Of a stretch of DNA of 64,000 bases, positions 41,336-51,486 are shown piece by piece. The stretch is from Flavobacterium circumlabens (lineage in GTDB: Bacteria > Bacteroidota > Bacteroidia > Flavobacteriales > Flavobacteriaceae). Position 1 is the first letter of the stretch. Each line of letters opens with the position of its first letter. The notes below the pieces were generated by a model. The model was not told the DNA's origin and did no database searches. It was given only the letters and a program-made list of their open reading frames with translations. Made by a program: the position numbers and the translations under genes. The stretch lies in assembly GCF_004345565.1 (NCBI RefSeq), contig NZ_SLWA01000007.1:186001-250000 (forward strand), read 5' to 3'.

Positions 41336-42325
41336 ATGACAAGAAATAATTTAGCAGCCATTACTGCCGTAGGTGGCTATGTTCCCAGCACTGTACTTGA
41401 TAATTATCAAATTGAAAAAATGGTCGATACTTCCAATGAATGGATTATATCGAGAACCGGAATAAAAGAAAGACGCATTTTGACTGATCCTGAAAAAGCA
41501 ACTTCAGATATGGCTATAGAAGCGATAAATGACCTGCTTAAAAATTCCGGGACAGATCCTGCAGAAATCGATTGTTTAATACTGGCAACAGCAACACCGG
41601 ATAAATTACTTGCGCCAACTGCTCCTGTAGTTTGTCATAAAGCAGGACTTACAAATGCCTGGGGTTTTGATCTTAACGGAGCTTGTAGTGGTTTCTTATA
41701 TTCTTTATCAACAGCTGCATCCTTAATAGAATCAGGAAGACATAAAAAAATAATTGTGGTTGGTGTAGATACCATGAGCCGTATTATAGATTATACAGAC
41801 CGTAATACCTGTATCTTGTTTGGGGATGGTGCCGGTGCCATATTACTGGAGCCTTCAGAAAACAACGGACTAAAAGATTTTGTCTTAAAAACAAATGGAA
41901 TGGGAAGTGAATTTCTATCCGTTTCAGGAGGAGGTTCCCTTAAACCTTTTCATAAAGACACCATAGAAAATCGCGAACAATTTGTAAAACAGGACGGAAA
42001 GACTGTTTTTAAACATGCTATAGAAAGCATGACCAGTACCTGCAATGAAATTCTGGAGCGCAACGATTTAGCAGTGACCGATATTGACTGGGTAATACCA
42101 CATCAGGCCAATATCCGAATCATAAATGCAGTGGCCAATAACCTAAATGTACCCATGGAAAAGGTAAAAGTAAACATAGAGCGATATGGCAATACAACAG
42201 CCGCGACAATACCTTTATGTCTGTGGGATTTTCAAAATGATTTCAAATCAGGAGACCGATTATTGCTTACTGCATTCGGTGCCGGGTTTACTTTTGGAAG
42301 CTGCTACCTGACCTGGGGCAAATAA
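41336..42325 (+). CDS. fabH: Beta-ketoacyl-ACP synthase III
   Basis: A 329-residue condensing enzyme that joins acetyl-CoA (or a branched starter) to malonyl-ACP to begin fatty-acid synthesis. The Cys-His-Asn triad is Cys117 (NGACSGF), His256 (PHQANIR) and Asn286 (RYGNTTAA). SNEWIISRTGIKERR (NEWIISRTGIKER core) is the family start. It stands alone with its own terminator, away from plsX or rpmF, which usually flank the housekeeping copy; it may be a second FabH with different starter preference. Confidence 0.93.
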   Translation: MTRNNLAAITAVGGYVPSTVLDNYQIEKMVDTSNEWIISRTGIKERRILTDPEKATSDMAIEAINDLLKNSGTDPAEIDCLILATATPDKLLAPTAPVVCHKAGLTNAWGFDLNGACSGFLYSLSTAASLIESGRHKKIIVVGVDTMSRIIDYTDRNTCILFGDGAGAILLEPSENNGLKDFVLKTNGMGSEFLSVSGGGSLKPFHKDTIENREQFVKQDGKTVFKHAIESMTSTCNEILERNDLAVTDIDWVIPHQANIRIINAVANNLNVPMEKVKVNIERYGNTTAATIPLCLWDFQNDFKSGDRLLLTAFGAGFTFGSCYLTWGK

Positions 42326-42337
42326 AAAAAATAGTAC

Positions 42338-42382
42338 TAAAAAAGGGCATTCATAATTTTTTATGAATGCCCTTTTTTTTTT
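42338..42382 (+). terminator. Terminator after fabH
   Basis: AAAAGGGCATTCATA and TATGAATGCCCTTTT pair around ATTTTT and are followed by a T-run of ten bases. Confidence 0.92.
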
Positions 42383-42706
42383 ATTTAATTTTTGCTTTTC
42401 CTATACACAGATTTTAAACAACGGGCCAAACTTCATTCTTCCGTAAGTTTATTCTTTCCAGCCCGCTACATTGGGATAACATCCCATGCCGAATGTTAAT
42501 AATATGTTTAGTAATCCGACCCTTTTATTAATGTAAACGTAACCTTTTTGACCTACCCTGAGCTCTAATTTTGGAGACATATTATAAGAACCCAATACTT
42601 GTATATATGTCGTTTTTTAGATTAGGAATACATCGCAGAAAAACAATCGAATCCCGTTTTTTAGGAAACACTGTTTATTTGGCAACCGCTGCAAAAGTGA
42701 TGTATC
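42383..42706 (+). promoter_or_regulatory. Promoter region of the phosphoesterase SusCD locus
   Basis: A 324-bp gene-free stretch. TAATTTTG (42566-42573) is an exact -7 match; a TTG at 42548-42550 is 15 bp upstream, shorter than the norm. That would give a leader of about 130 nt before the sigma-factor gene. Nothing else was recognised. Confidence 0.4.
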
Positions 42707-43264
42707 ATGTATAAAAAATATAGTGACGAAGAACTTGTGGAATTATTGAAGCAAGGAAAAGACAGAGCTTTTGATGAATTGTATTTTCGATACAGAGATG
42801 TGCTCGTCCGCTTTGTTTACCAGAGAATGAAATCGATTCCAATTTCGGAAGAGATTGTTCAGGAAGTTTTTACCACTATTTGGGAACGACGCAAAACGCT
42901 GGTCATTCAGAAAAAGTTTTCGGCCTATATGTATACTTCAGTACGTTATGTGACGCTGGATTATATCAAGTCCAATATGATTAATGATCAATATATTAAA
43001 GAAGTTTTCGATCGAAATTCTTCCCTTGAAGAATGTAATAATACTACCGAAGAGTCGATCTATCACGATGAACTTCAGGAAGCTTTAGACAAAGCGACTT
43101 CCTTATTGCCTAAAAAAGCCAAGGAGGTTTTTATCCTGAGCCGTTTCAAACAATATTCCAACAAAGAAATAGCAGAAGAACTTAACGTTTCACATGAGAC
43201 CGTGAAGTATCATATTAGCTATGCTTTAAAATTCATGCGACTTTATTTGGGTGAATTTAACTAA
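42707..43264 (+). CDS. ECF-type sigma factor
   Basis: A 185-residue extracytoplasmic-function sigma factor of the Bacteroidota FecI-like type. Region 2 (about 20-90) includes DELYFRYRDVLVRFVY and EEIVQEVFTTIWERR (VQEVFTTIWERR core). Region 4 (about 125-178) reads LLPKKAKEVFILSRF and YSNKEIAEELNVSHETVKYHI (EIAEELNVSHETVKYHI core). It is followed by a FecR anti-sigma gene and a SusC receptor with an STN signalling domain, so it should switch on this locus when the receptor binds its ligand. Confidence 0.92.
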   Translation: MYKKYSDEELVELLKQGKDRAFDELYFRYRDVLVRFVYQRMKSIPISEEIVQEVFTTIWERRKTLVIQKKFSAYMYTSVRYVTLDYIKSNMINDQYIKEVFDRNSSLEECNNTTEESIYHDELQEALDKATSLLPKKAKEVFILSRFKQYSNKEIAEELNVSHETVKYHISYALKFMRLYLGEFN

Positions 43265-43377
43265 TGCGCGATTTCAGCTCCAAACCTTGTTTTGTTTTCT
43301 TAACACAAGCGTAACGTGGAGCGCCTACCTGAAATCGGAATTCCCAAGACTTATTATTAAAGCTATAAAAAATTATA

Positions 43378-44298
43378 ATGCCTGAGCAATTACATCAAAA
43401 TATAAAATCTTTTTTAGAAGGTAAGCCTTCCTCAAAGGGAAAAGAAATGTGGAACAACTGGTACGACAATCCGGAAAAAATATCCGTAGACGAAATTGTT
43501 ATCGCATCAGATATTTCAAAATTAAAAAAGGAAATCAGAGCAATCAAAAAATCAGATAAAGTCTTTTTGCTGAACAACAGAAACTGGATGATGGCGGCTT
43601 CTCTTTTACTGGTAGCCGGATTAACAGGTTTCTTCTTTTGGTCATCTGAAACCATTACGACCAGAGAATATGCGGCAAAACCCGGAGAACACACCAAAAT
43701 AACACTAAGTGACGGAACTCAGATCTGGCTTAATGCAGGAAGTCTTTTAAAATACCCGAGTAAGTTTAACGGAGACACCCGTGAAGTATATTTAACCGGT
43801 GAAGCTTTTTTTGATGTTACCAAAGATAAAAAACACCCTTTTATCATTCATACAGATAAAATGGATACCAAAGTACTGGGGACCAGTTTTAATGTACAGG
43901 CGTATCCGGGTCAGGCCACTCAGGAAGTTTCTGTCCTGACGGGAAGAGTAAATGTAAAATCGACGGTAACGGATGAGAATGTCTATGTAACGCCGGGTCA
44001 AAAAGCCGTTTTTAAAGCGAAAAACAGCAGTCTGCATGCTTTCAGTAATATTCCGATGAACTCCATCTCACTTTGGAGAAAAAATATTATCGTTTTTGAA
44101 GATACTCCTTTACCGGAAGTAATCGCGACGATCAACCGCAATTATAATATTGCCATTTCTGTTGAAAATAAGAACCTGAATAATCTCAGGATAAGTGCCT
44201 ACTTCAAAGAACTTCCGGCGGATCAGGTAATCGGATTGGTGTGTAATATCATCAATGCCAATTATAAAATTGAATCGGGAGTTTACAGAATTCAATAA
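43378..44298 (+). CDS. FecR-family anti-sigma factor
   Basis: A 306-residue inner-membrane signal relay. The cytoplasmic N-terminal part (1-68) would hold the sigma factor; one helix (about 71-88) spans the membrane. The periplasmic FecR domain (about 95-195) shows KPGEHTKITLSDGTQIWLNAGS (ITLSDGTQIWLNAGS core), LTGEAFFDV and KVLGTSFNVQAYP, and a C-terminal DUF4974 domain (about 235-305) contacts the receptor's STN domain. It lies between the sigma factor and SusC genes. Confidence 0.92.
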   Translation: MPEQLHQNIKSFLEGKPSSKGKEMWNNWYDNPEKISVDEIVIASDISKLKKEIRAIKKSDKVFLLNNRNWMMAASLLLVAGLTGFFFWSSETITTREYAAKPGEHTKITLSDGTQIWLNAGSLLKYPSKFNGDTREVYLTGEAFFDVTKDKKHPFIIHTDKMDTKVLGTSFNVQAYPGQATQEVSVLTGRVNVKSTVTDENVYVTPGQKAVFKAKNSSLHAFSNIPMNSISLWRKNIIVFEDTPLPEVIATINRNYNIAISVENKNLNNLRISAYFKELPADQVIGLVCNIINANYKIESGVYRIQ

Positions 44299-44361
44299 AC
44301 GCAGAACCCATATATAACAAGAAACAAAAACAAGAAAAAAAACAATCAAAACAACACCATT

Positions 44362-47300
44362 ATGAATGAAAAACAAATGCGGTATGTCGCAAATTGTCAA
44401 AGTATTAAAAAAGGCTTTATGCCCCAATTGATCCTGTTCATTGCTTTATTTTTTATCGGATTAACGGCAAAAGCCGGAAATGTGGATATGGATAAAAGAA
44501 TAACATTAAAAGTAGAAAATGAAAATATAAAAAATATTCTTCAAAAAATTGAAAATCAGGTTGATGTGCATTTTATGTACGAAGCCAATCAGATCAATAC
44601 CAATCAAAAAGCAAGTTTAAAACTGAATGATGTAACGCTGGAATACGCTCTGGATAAGATCTGCAGCAGTTTTTTTCTGAAGTATGAAATTATAAGCAAC
44701 AACATCGTAATTAAGAGAAATCAGAAAATAACGGATGCCGGACAAAACAAAATTACGATCTCGGGAACTGTTTTTGGCGGTGATGACGGAATGCCGTTGC
44801 CGGGAGTAGGCATTAAAGATAAAGGATCAAGTGCAACGGCAACGACAGATTTTGACGGAACGTTTACGATGGAAATTAATTCCGCTGAAGCTGTATTGGT
44901 TTTCTCTTATGTGGGTTATGTTACTCAGGAAATCAAAGTTACGGAGACACAGAAGAACCTGAATATCAAATTAGCTGCAGATGTAAAACAATTACAGGAA
45001 GTAGTAGTAATGGGATACGGAAGTGTCAAAAAGAATGAAGTTTTAGGCGCTGTAGGATCTGTTTCAATGAAAGAAACATCCAGCAGAACGTATAATTCCG
45101 CTGCCGATTTACTTCAGGGTACAGTAGCAGGTGTTACGGTTATTAATAATGGAGGTGATCCGACAGGAGAACCTACCATCAACATTCGTGGTATTGGTTC
45201 TCTAAATGCAGAAACGCCTTTAATTGTTCTGGACGGAATTATTTACAGTGGTTCACTGAATACGATTAATCCAAATGATATTGCTTCGATCAGTGTTTTG
45301 AAAGATGCGGCTTCGGCGGCAATCTATGGAGCAAGGGCTTCGGGAGGTGTGATTTTAATTACCTCTAAAAAAGGTACTTCGGAGCGTCTGAACGTAAATG
45401 TGAATTACCAGGGAGGTTTTCAGAGTGTAGCCAAAAAATTAAAAGTGCTCAATGCCGCAGAATATGCAGATGCAATGAATACGGCCAGGGATAACGCAGG
45501 ATTACCAAGAATACCTGCTTTTGATCCCGCATTTGAACCTACAGCCAGAATCACAAAAACAGACTGGATGGATGAAATTTTCCAGACAGGCGAGATTCAG
45601 GATTTGTCTATTTCGGTAAATGGTAAAACAGAAAAATCGAATTTCTTCCTGTCAGGAAGTTACCGTAAAAACGAAGGAATCCTGTTAAATACAGATGCAA
45701 GCCGTTATACTGCCAGAGCCAATTCTTCTTTTAAACTGGCGCCCAACTTTACCATAGGTGAAAACCTGACGTATTCCTTAACGAATGGTCAGAGCGCCAA
45801 CACTTCAAGTGCTTATACAGGAGCGATTTTAGGAGCTATTTTATATCCGCCAAATGCAACGGTATACAGAGAAGACGGTTCCGGACTTTTTGGAGGCGTT
45901 CCGGAGAAATATATTGGGTCGTATGGTGACGTGATCAATCCGGTGGCGTATCTGAAAAGACTGGATAACAGCAATCCAATTTCTACGATACTGATTAATC
46001 CTTATGCGGAATGGGAAATTGTTAAAGGCTTAAAAATCAAATCAAACTGGGGCTATACCAGAATCCAGAATGATTACAAAGACTTTACGGTTAAGATCAC
46101 AGAACCGGGTAAAGTGTTTGACTTTAACAGATTAACGCAGACAACTTCTACCACAACCGATTTATTAGGGGAGCAGACGCTTTCTTACGATAAATCATTC
46201 GGGAAACATAATTTTAAAGCTTTGGCAGGATATACGTATCAGGATACCAAAAGAGATTTTTACAGTGTATCGGGTACAGGCTTTGATAATGAAGATCCTT
46301 CACAACGTTATCTGCTAAATGCGAAATTAATTCAGCAGTTAGGAGCAGGAATGTCAGAAGAGATTATTTCTTCTTATGTGGGAAGGTTGAATTACGATTT
46401 TAATCAAAAGTATTTGTTCTCCGGAATTGTTCGTCGTGACGGTACTTCAAAATTGACTTCGGCAAATCGTTGGAGAGTATATCCTTCTGTTTCTGCAGGA
46501 TGGCTGATTTCTGAGGAAGGATTTATGAAAAACATCGCTTCAACAGTAAACAATTTAAAACTGCGTGCGAGCTGGGGAGAAATTGGAAATTTAGGAAACC
46601 TTGGGCCGTACCAGTTTAGTGTGCCGTTAAATCAGACATCCGCTTTAATCGGATCGACTCCGGTGATTAATTATGGTTATTCAGAAAGTGAATTGTCAAA
46701 TCCTGCTTTAAAATGGGAAAGTTCGGAACAAACCAACTTAGGTTTAGATTTTAGCCTTTTCAATAATACACTTACGGGATCTGTAGATGTTTATAAAAAA
46801 ACGAACAAAGATATGTTGGTTCGTGATCAGTTACCCGGAGTGGCAGGAACACCATTAGGACGCATCGTAAATTCCGGTGATGTAGAAAATAAAGGTCTTG
46901 AAGCAAGTCTTACGTATCAGAAAACACGCGGACAGTTTAAATTTGATGTTACGGCAAATGCCGCTTTTTTACATAACAAAATTGTTTCTATCAAAGATGA
47001 TTTAACTTCCCTGGAGCCGCTTAACCTGAGCAGGGTTCGTAGTTTGCCTTTAGCGAATATCTATCAGGTAGGAAGCCCTGTTGGAGCGTTTTACGGATAT
47101 GCAACAGACGGATTGTTTCAAAGTAATGCAGAAGCAAAAGCGTATGTAAACAGTACAGGTGTCGTGTATCAGCCTAATGCCGTTGCCGGAGACATGAAGT
47201 TTAAAGATGTAAACGGAGACGGTGTCATCAATAACAATGACAGAGTAGTATTAGGAAATCCTTTTCCAAAAACAACCTTCAGCTTAAATACCAATTTCAG

Positions 47301-47751
47301 GTACAAAGGATTTGATATGAATATCTTTTTAAGCGGTGCAGCCGGTAACAGTGTTTTCAATGCTGTAAAATATACCGGTCTGAATGGTTCTTTCCCGGGG
47401 TACAATTTGCTGGCAGAATCGAAAGATGCCTGGTCACCACAGAATACAGACACTAAGATACCGGTACTTTCTGCAACGGACAACAACAATAACTTCGGAA
47501 GAATCTCTGATTTCTATATTGAAAAGGCGGATTACCTGAGATTGAAAAATGTGGCCATTGGGTATACCGTTAAAGACAGCTGGTTAAACGGAAAAGCAAA
47601 TCTTAGATTCTTTATCTCCGCTCAAAACCTTTTCACGATTACCAAATACTCCGGAATGGATCCGGAAGTAGGACTGAATAATTTCGGTCTGGATTTAGGT
47701 AAATATCCGCTTTCCAGAATTTACATGACCGGTATAAACGCAACTTTTTAA
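44362..47751 (+). CDS. SusC/RagA-type TonB-dependent receptor with STN domain
   Basis: A 1129-residue outer-membrane transporter. After the signal segment (about 20-38) come an STN domain (about 45-120, signals to FecR), a carboxypeptidase-regulatory-like domain (about 128-215, PLPGVGIKDKGSSATATTDFDG, core GVGIKDKGSSATATT), a plug (LQGTVAGVTVINNGGDP, INIRGIGSL, PLIVLDGI) and a 22-strand barrel to the C-terminus. It imports a ligand captured by the SusD partner at 47772. The phosphoesterases downstream suggest organophosphate as cargo; this is inference. Confidence 0.93.
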   Translation: MNEKQMRYVANCQSIKKGFMPQLILFIALFFIGLTAKAGNVDMDKRITLKVENENIKNILQKIENQVDVHFMYEANQINTNQKASLKLNDVTLEYALDKICSSFFLKYEIISNNIVIKRNQKITDAGQNKITISGTVFGGDDGMPLPGVGIKDKGSSATATTDFDGTFTMEINSAEAVLVFSYVGYVTQEIKVTETQKNLNIKLAADVKQLQEVVVMGYGSVKKNEVLGAVGSVSMKETSSRTYNSAADLLQGTVAGVTVINNGGDPTGEPTINIRGIGSLNAETPLIVLDGIIYSGSLNTINPNDIASISVLKDAASAAIYGARASGGVILITSKKGTSERLNVNVNYQGGFQSVAKKLKVLNAAEYADAMNTARDNAGLPRIPAFDPAFEPTARITKTDWMDEIFQTGEIQDLSISVNGKTEKSNFFLSGSYRKNEGILLNTDASRYTARANSSFKLAPNFTIGENLTYSLTNGQSANTSSAYTGAILGAILYPPNATVYREDGSGLFGGVPEKYIGSYGDVINPVAYLKRLDNSNPISTILINPYAEWEIVKGLKIKSNWGYTRIQNDYKDFTVKITEPGKVFDFNRLTQTTSTTTDLLGEQTLSYDKSFGKHNFKALAGYTYQDTKRDFYSVSGTGFDNEDPSQRYLLNAKLIQQLGAGMSEEIISSYVGRLNYDFNQKYLFSGIVRRDGTSKLTSANRWRVYPSVSAGWLISEEGFMKNIASTVNNLKLRASWGEIGNLGNLGPYQFSVPLNQTSALIGSTPVINYGYSESELSNPALKWESSEQTNLGLDFSLFNNTLTGSVDVYKKTNKDMLVRDQLPGVAGTPLGRIVNSGDVENKGLEASLTYQKTRGQFKFDVTANAAFLHNKIVSIKDDLTSLEPLNLSRVRSLPLANIYQVGSPVGAFYGYATDGLFQSNAEAKAYVNSTGVVYQPNAVAGDMKFKDVNGDGVINNNDRVVLGNPFPKTTFSLNTNFRYKGFDMNIFLSGAAGNSVFNAVKYTGLNGSFPGYNLLAESKDAWSPQNTDTKIPVLSATDNNNNFGRISDFYIEKADYLRLKNVAIGYTVKDSWLNGKANLRFFISAQNLFTITKYSGMDPEVGLNNFGLDLGKYPLSRIYMTGINATF

Positions 47752-47771
47752 AAAATATTAAAACAAACAAA

Positions 47772-49310
47772 ATGAAAAAAATAAGTATTTTATTATTGAG
47801 TTTTACCATGCTGTTAGGCACTACAGCTTGCGAAAGCGAACTTGATCTGGTACCGCAGGGAGCTCCTTCGAGTGGAAATTTCTGGAAAACACCCGCAGAT
47901 GCAAAAGCAGGAGTAAATGCTGTTTATGCGTTGTATTCGGATGATAATATGTATGGACGCGGTTTTTTCTGGCTGAATAATGCCAGTGATGATATCGGAA
48001 CCAAGACAAGACAAAATGCAGAACGTATCAAAAACTTCATCGTAGACGGATCAGAATCGGATACAAAGGATATCTGGAGGCTTCATTACGAAGTTATGAA
48101 ACGCTGTAATGACGTGATTCGTAATATTCCAAACATTCCGTTAGACGAAAAAACGAGAAACATGATGTTGGGCGAAGCGTATTTCAACCATGCTGTAATG
48201 CATTTGGAATTAGCCTATCACTATGGCGATAATCGCGCCGGAATTCCGATTCAGGATCGAAATGACCCGACCAATGTATACGTGCCGCGTACCAAAAATG
48301 TAGCCGAAAATTACGCCTACATCGCGGCCGATTTACAAAAAGCGGCCGATTTGCTGCCTTATTTTAATGAACTTACAACAGACAATTACGGACGTGCGCA
48401 TAAAACTGCGGCATGGGCGTATTTGGTCCGTACGTATTTGTATGCAAAAGACTGGGACAACGCGATCAAATATGCCAATATGATCGTGAACAGCGGAAAA
48501 CACTCCTTGCTTCCTAATTTTGAAGATGTATTTAAAATCAAGAATAACTGGTCATCAGAATACATCTGGTCGGTAACTTCAAGTGCCGAGAATACCTCAT
48601 TGGGTTCTATTTTTCCGGGAGTTTGCCTGGAAGACAAAGGCTGGGGAATTTACAACGGCTGGGGAAATTTCTACCCGACCAAAGAATTATTTGACGCTTA
48701 TGATCCTGCTGATAAAAGACGTAGTGCTACTATTTTACAAAAAGGAGATCAGTTTATGTATTTTGGTGAATTAGCCACTTTTAACGTGGGCAAATATGTA
48801 GTGAGTTCAAGTAACAGAACAGGTTATCAGTTTAAAAAATATATGGAGCCGTTCGGTTATGCCAAAACGACTTCGGGAGGAATTGACATTCGTTATGTAA
48901 ATGCCAACGGTGACAAACCTTCTACAGCGTTGAATGTACCGCTTTTACGTTATGCCGATGTGATCCTGATGCTGGCGGAATCTAAATTAATGAAAGGACA
49001 AAATGCAGATACCGAAATAAACATGATTCGCAATCGCGCGGGTCTGGCCAGTATTTCCGGAGCCACAATGACCGATTTGAAAAGAGAAAGACGTTGCGAG
49101 TTAGCCGGAGAATGGACAGACCGTCATTACGATTTAGTACGCTGGGGCGATGCGCAGGCTGCTTACGCAAAACCATTGCACCATTATGACGGAAAAGTGA
49201 TTTATCCTGCCCGTAATTTCAATCCTGCCATTCACCATGTATGGCCAATACCACCAGATGAGATTGCAGTAAGCAAAGGAGCTTTATTTCAGAATGAAGG
49301 GTGGAAATAA
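47772..49310 (+). CDS. SusD/RagB-family outer-membrane lipoprotein
   Basis: A 512-residue lipoprotein; GTTAC gives the lipidated Cys20. Helical TPR-like framework typical of SusD: GNFWKTPADAKAGVNAVY, LGEAYFNHAVMHLELAYHYGD (GEAYFNHAVMHLELAYHYGD core), RTYLYAKDWDNAIKYANMI (YLYAKDWDNAIKYAN core) and the C-terminal RYADVILMLAESK, RRCELAGEWTDRHYDLVRWG (ELAGEWTDRHYDLVRWG core). It forms the substrate-binding lid of the SusC channel. It starts 20 bp after susC and is followed by a hairpin terminator. Confidence 0.93.
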   Translation: MKKISILLLSFTMLLGTTACESELDLVPQGAPSSGNFWKTPADAKAGVNAVYALYSDDNMYGRGFFWLNNASDDIGTKTRQNAERIKNFIVDGSESDTKDIWRLHYEVMKRCNDVIRNIPNIPLDEKTRNMMLGEAYFNHAVMHLELAYHYGDNRAGIPIQDRNDPTNVYVPRTKNVAENYAYIAADLQKAADLLPYFNELTTDNYGRAHKTAAWAYLVRTYLYAKDWDNAIKYANMIVNSGKHSLLPNFEDVFKIKNNWSSEYIWSVTSSAENTSLGSIFPGVCLEDKGWGIYNGWGNFYPTKELFDAYDPADKRRSATILQKGDQFMYFGELATFNVGKYVVSSSNRTGYQFKKYMEPFGYAKTTSGGIDIRYVNANGDKPSTALNVPLLRYADVILMLAESKLMKGQNADTEINMIRNRAGLASISGATMTDLKRERRCELAGEWTDRHYDLVRWGDAQAAYAKPLHHYDGKVIYPARNFNPAIHHVWPIPPDEIAVSKGALFQNEGWK

Positions 49311-49402
49311 TAGTTTTTCAGTTAGTTTGTTTTTTTTTACGCTGCAGGCTTTAGAGGAGTCTGCAGTTGTAAACAAGGAATAAATAATTTATAGATAACT
49401 TC

Positions 49403-49440
49403 ATAAACCAGTCTTTTAGTAAAAGGCTGGTTTATATTTT
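49403..49440 (+). terminator. Terminator after the SusD gene
   Basis: ATAAACCAGTCTTTT (49403-49417) pairs with AAAAGGCTGGTTTAT (49421-49435) with one G-U pair, followed by ATTTT. The phosphoesterase genes downstream thus probably have their own promoter or depend on read-through. Confidence 0.8.
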
Positions 49441-49565
49441 CAGAATACGAAATACGACACATTTTTAGTGTAAGAATTGAAATGTATTTTTATTAATATC
49501 AATAACTTATATTCTTTTTGTTAAAGTTTACCTCCAGCTTTTGGAAAGAATAAATCATAGTACAG

Positions 49566-51392
49566 ATGAAAAAAATAATTGCCCTTTTTGGCCTCCATTT
49601 TTGCCTTTTCGTTCAGGCACAGGAATACAGTTCTGTTAATATTCATTCGCATAATGATTATGCAAGCCCGCTTCCTTTTTATGAAGCCTATGCCAATGAA
49701 ACGGGTGTAATTGAAGCCGATGTTTTTCTGGTGAAAAACAACCTGGCTGTTGCCCATACTTCGCAGGAAATCAACCCTGCTAATTCGCTTCGAAATCTTT
49801 ACCTGGAGCCGCTTTTATTGAAATTTAAAGCGCTGGGCTGCAAAGCTTACAAAAGCGACAAACCTTTAATTTTAATGATTGATATCAAGTCGGATGCAGA
49901 GGCTACTTTAAAAGTAATTGCTGAGCAGTTGAACACGTATCCGGAGCTCATTTCAAACAAAAACTTTAAAGTTATTATTTCCGGCAACAGGCCATCTCCG
50001 GCAAAATGGAAGGACTATCCGGCGTTTATATCTTTTGACGGAAGACTTAACGAAACCTATACGGCAGAGGAATTGTCAAGAGTAGAAATGATCAGTGAAG
50101 ATCTCAAAGAATTGACGGTTTGGAACGGGAAAGGAGTATTGACCCAGCCCGATTCAGAAAAAATACAAGCCATAATTAAAAAAGTGCACGATGAAAATAA
50201 AAAAATCCGATTCTGGTCTACGCAGGATAATGTCAATACCTGGATGACTTTAATGAACCTGCATGTGGATTATATTGCTACGGATAATACTTCGGCATTA
50301 ACGCAATTTATCAAAAACATTAAATCTACTTTTTATCAGAATACGGAGTTTTATGAAACCTATGTACCTAAAAACGGTGCGGTATTTCCCAAAAATAAAC
50401 GTCCAAAGAATGTGATTCTTCTTATTGGTGACGGAATGGGACTGACGCAGATTTATGCGGGTTATACGGCTAATAAAGGAAGATTAAACATGTTCAATAT
50501 TCCGACAGAAGGATTTTCGATTACCAAAGCTTCGGATAGTTACATCACCGATTCGGCAGCTGGAGCAACGGCTATGGCTTCCGGGCACAAAACCAGTAAC
50601 CGGTTTATCGGTGTTGATGAAAAAGGAAAACCACTGGAATCCATAACCCAATTACTGGCTAAGAAAAAGTATAAAACCGCTATTATTTCGTGTGGTGATA
50701 TTACAGACGCTACACCGGCCGCTTTTTATGCACATCAGTTCGACAGAAGCTATAATGAAGCGATTGCTGAAGATTTTTTATCGAATCCGTCTGATATTTT
50801 AATCGGAGGAGGAAGTAATCAATTCAAATCCCGAAAAGACGGTAAAAATCTGGCGGAAGCCTTACAGCAAAAAGGTTATACTTTTTCGGATCACTTCAGC
50901 ACTTTAGATACTATCACTAATGCTCGTTTTGTGGTATTGGACAATGCTTCGGTAGTTTCGAGAAAGGACGGAAGGGGTGATTTTTTAGCGAAATCATTAT
51001 CAAAAGCTACAGCTACCTTTTCCAAAACATCAAATCCGTTTTTTATAATGGCCGAAGGAGCCCAGATTGATTACGGCGGTCATAGCAATAATGTAGAATA
51101 TGTCGTGCGTGAATTACTCGATTTTGACCGTTTGGTAGGACAGGCCATGGAGTTTGTAGACAAAAACCCGGAAACGTTATTGATTGTAACGGCTGACCAC
51201 GAAACCGGCGGACTTTCCTTAATAGACGGCAGTACCGAAAAAGGATATGTACACGGAAGTTTCAGTACCAACGACCACACCTCGGTAACGGTACCTGTTT
51301 TTGCTTACGGCCCGGGAGCCCAGAATTTTATGGGCGTGTATCAGAACACCGAGATTTACAGCAAAATAATGCAATTGTTAGCAACAAAATAA
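49566..51392 (+). CDS. Fused phosphodiesterase-like and alkaline phosphatase enzyme
   Basis: A 608-residue exported protein with a signal peptide (1-18, ending FVQAQ). The N-terminal half (about 24-265) is a PLC-like/GDPD-type TIM barrel: NIHSHNDYASP, GVIEADVFLV, AVAHT, LMIDIKSDA and IRFWSTQDN. The C-terminal half (about 283-605) is an alkaline phosphatase: LIGDGMG, TDSAAGATAMASG with nucleophile Ser330, GAQIDYGGHSN and TADHETGG for metal binding. A phosphodiester could be cut by the first domain and the resulting monoester hydrolysed by the second, releasing phosphate. A rare but known type of architecture; the substrate is not proven. Confidence 0.88.
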   Translation: MKKIIALFGLHFCLFVQAQEYSSVNIHSHNDYASPLPFYEAYANETGVIEADVFLVKNNLAVAHTSQEINPANSLRNLYLEPLLLKFKALGCKAYKSDKPLILMIDIKSDAEATLKVIAEQLNTYPELISNKNFKVIISGNRPSPAKWKDYPAFISFDGRLNETYTAEELSRVEMISEDLKELTVWNGKGVLTQPDSEKIQAIIKKVHDENKKIRFWSTQDNVNTWMTLMNLHVDYIATDNTSALTQFIKNIKSTFYQNTEFYETYVPKNGAVFPKNKRPKNVILLIGDGMGLTQIYAGYTANKGRLNMFNIPTEGFSITKASDSYITDSAAGATAMASGHKTSNRFIGVDEKGKPLESITQLLAKKKYKTAIISCGDITDATPAAFYAHQFDRSYNEAIAEDFLSNPSDILIGGGSNQFKSRKDGKNLAEALQQKGYTFSDHFSTLDTITNARFVVLDNASVVSRKDGRGDFLAKSLSKATATFSKTSNPFFIMAEGAQIDYGGHSNNVEYVVRELLDFDRLVGQAMEFVDKNPETLLIVTADHETGGLSLIDGSTEKGYVHGSFSTNDHTSVTVPVFAYGPGAQNFMGVYQNTEIYSKIMQLLATK

Positions 51393-51413
51393 CACCTTTT
51401 GAAAAAAGACAGG

Positions 51414-51457
51414 AACTGCAGTTTTACAATGAAAATTATAAAACTGCGGTTTTTTAG
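51414..51457 (+). terminator. Terminator after the fused phosphatase gene
   Basis: AACTGCAGTTTTA pairs with TAAAACTGCGGTT, followed by TTTTTT on the plus strand. Confidence 0.85.
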
Positions 51458-51486
51458 TGATTTGTAATTTCCTTTAAAAAGCAACC

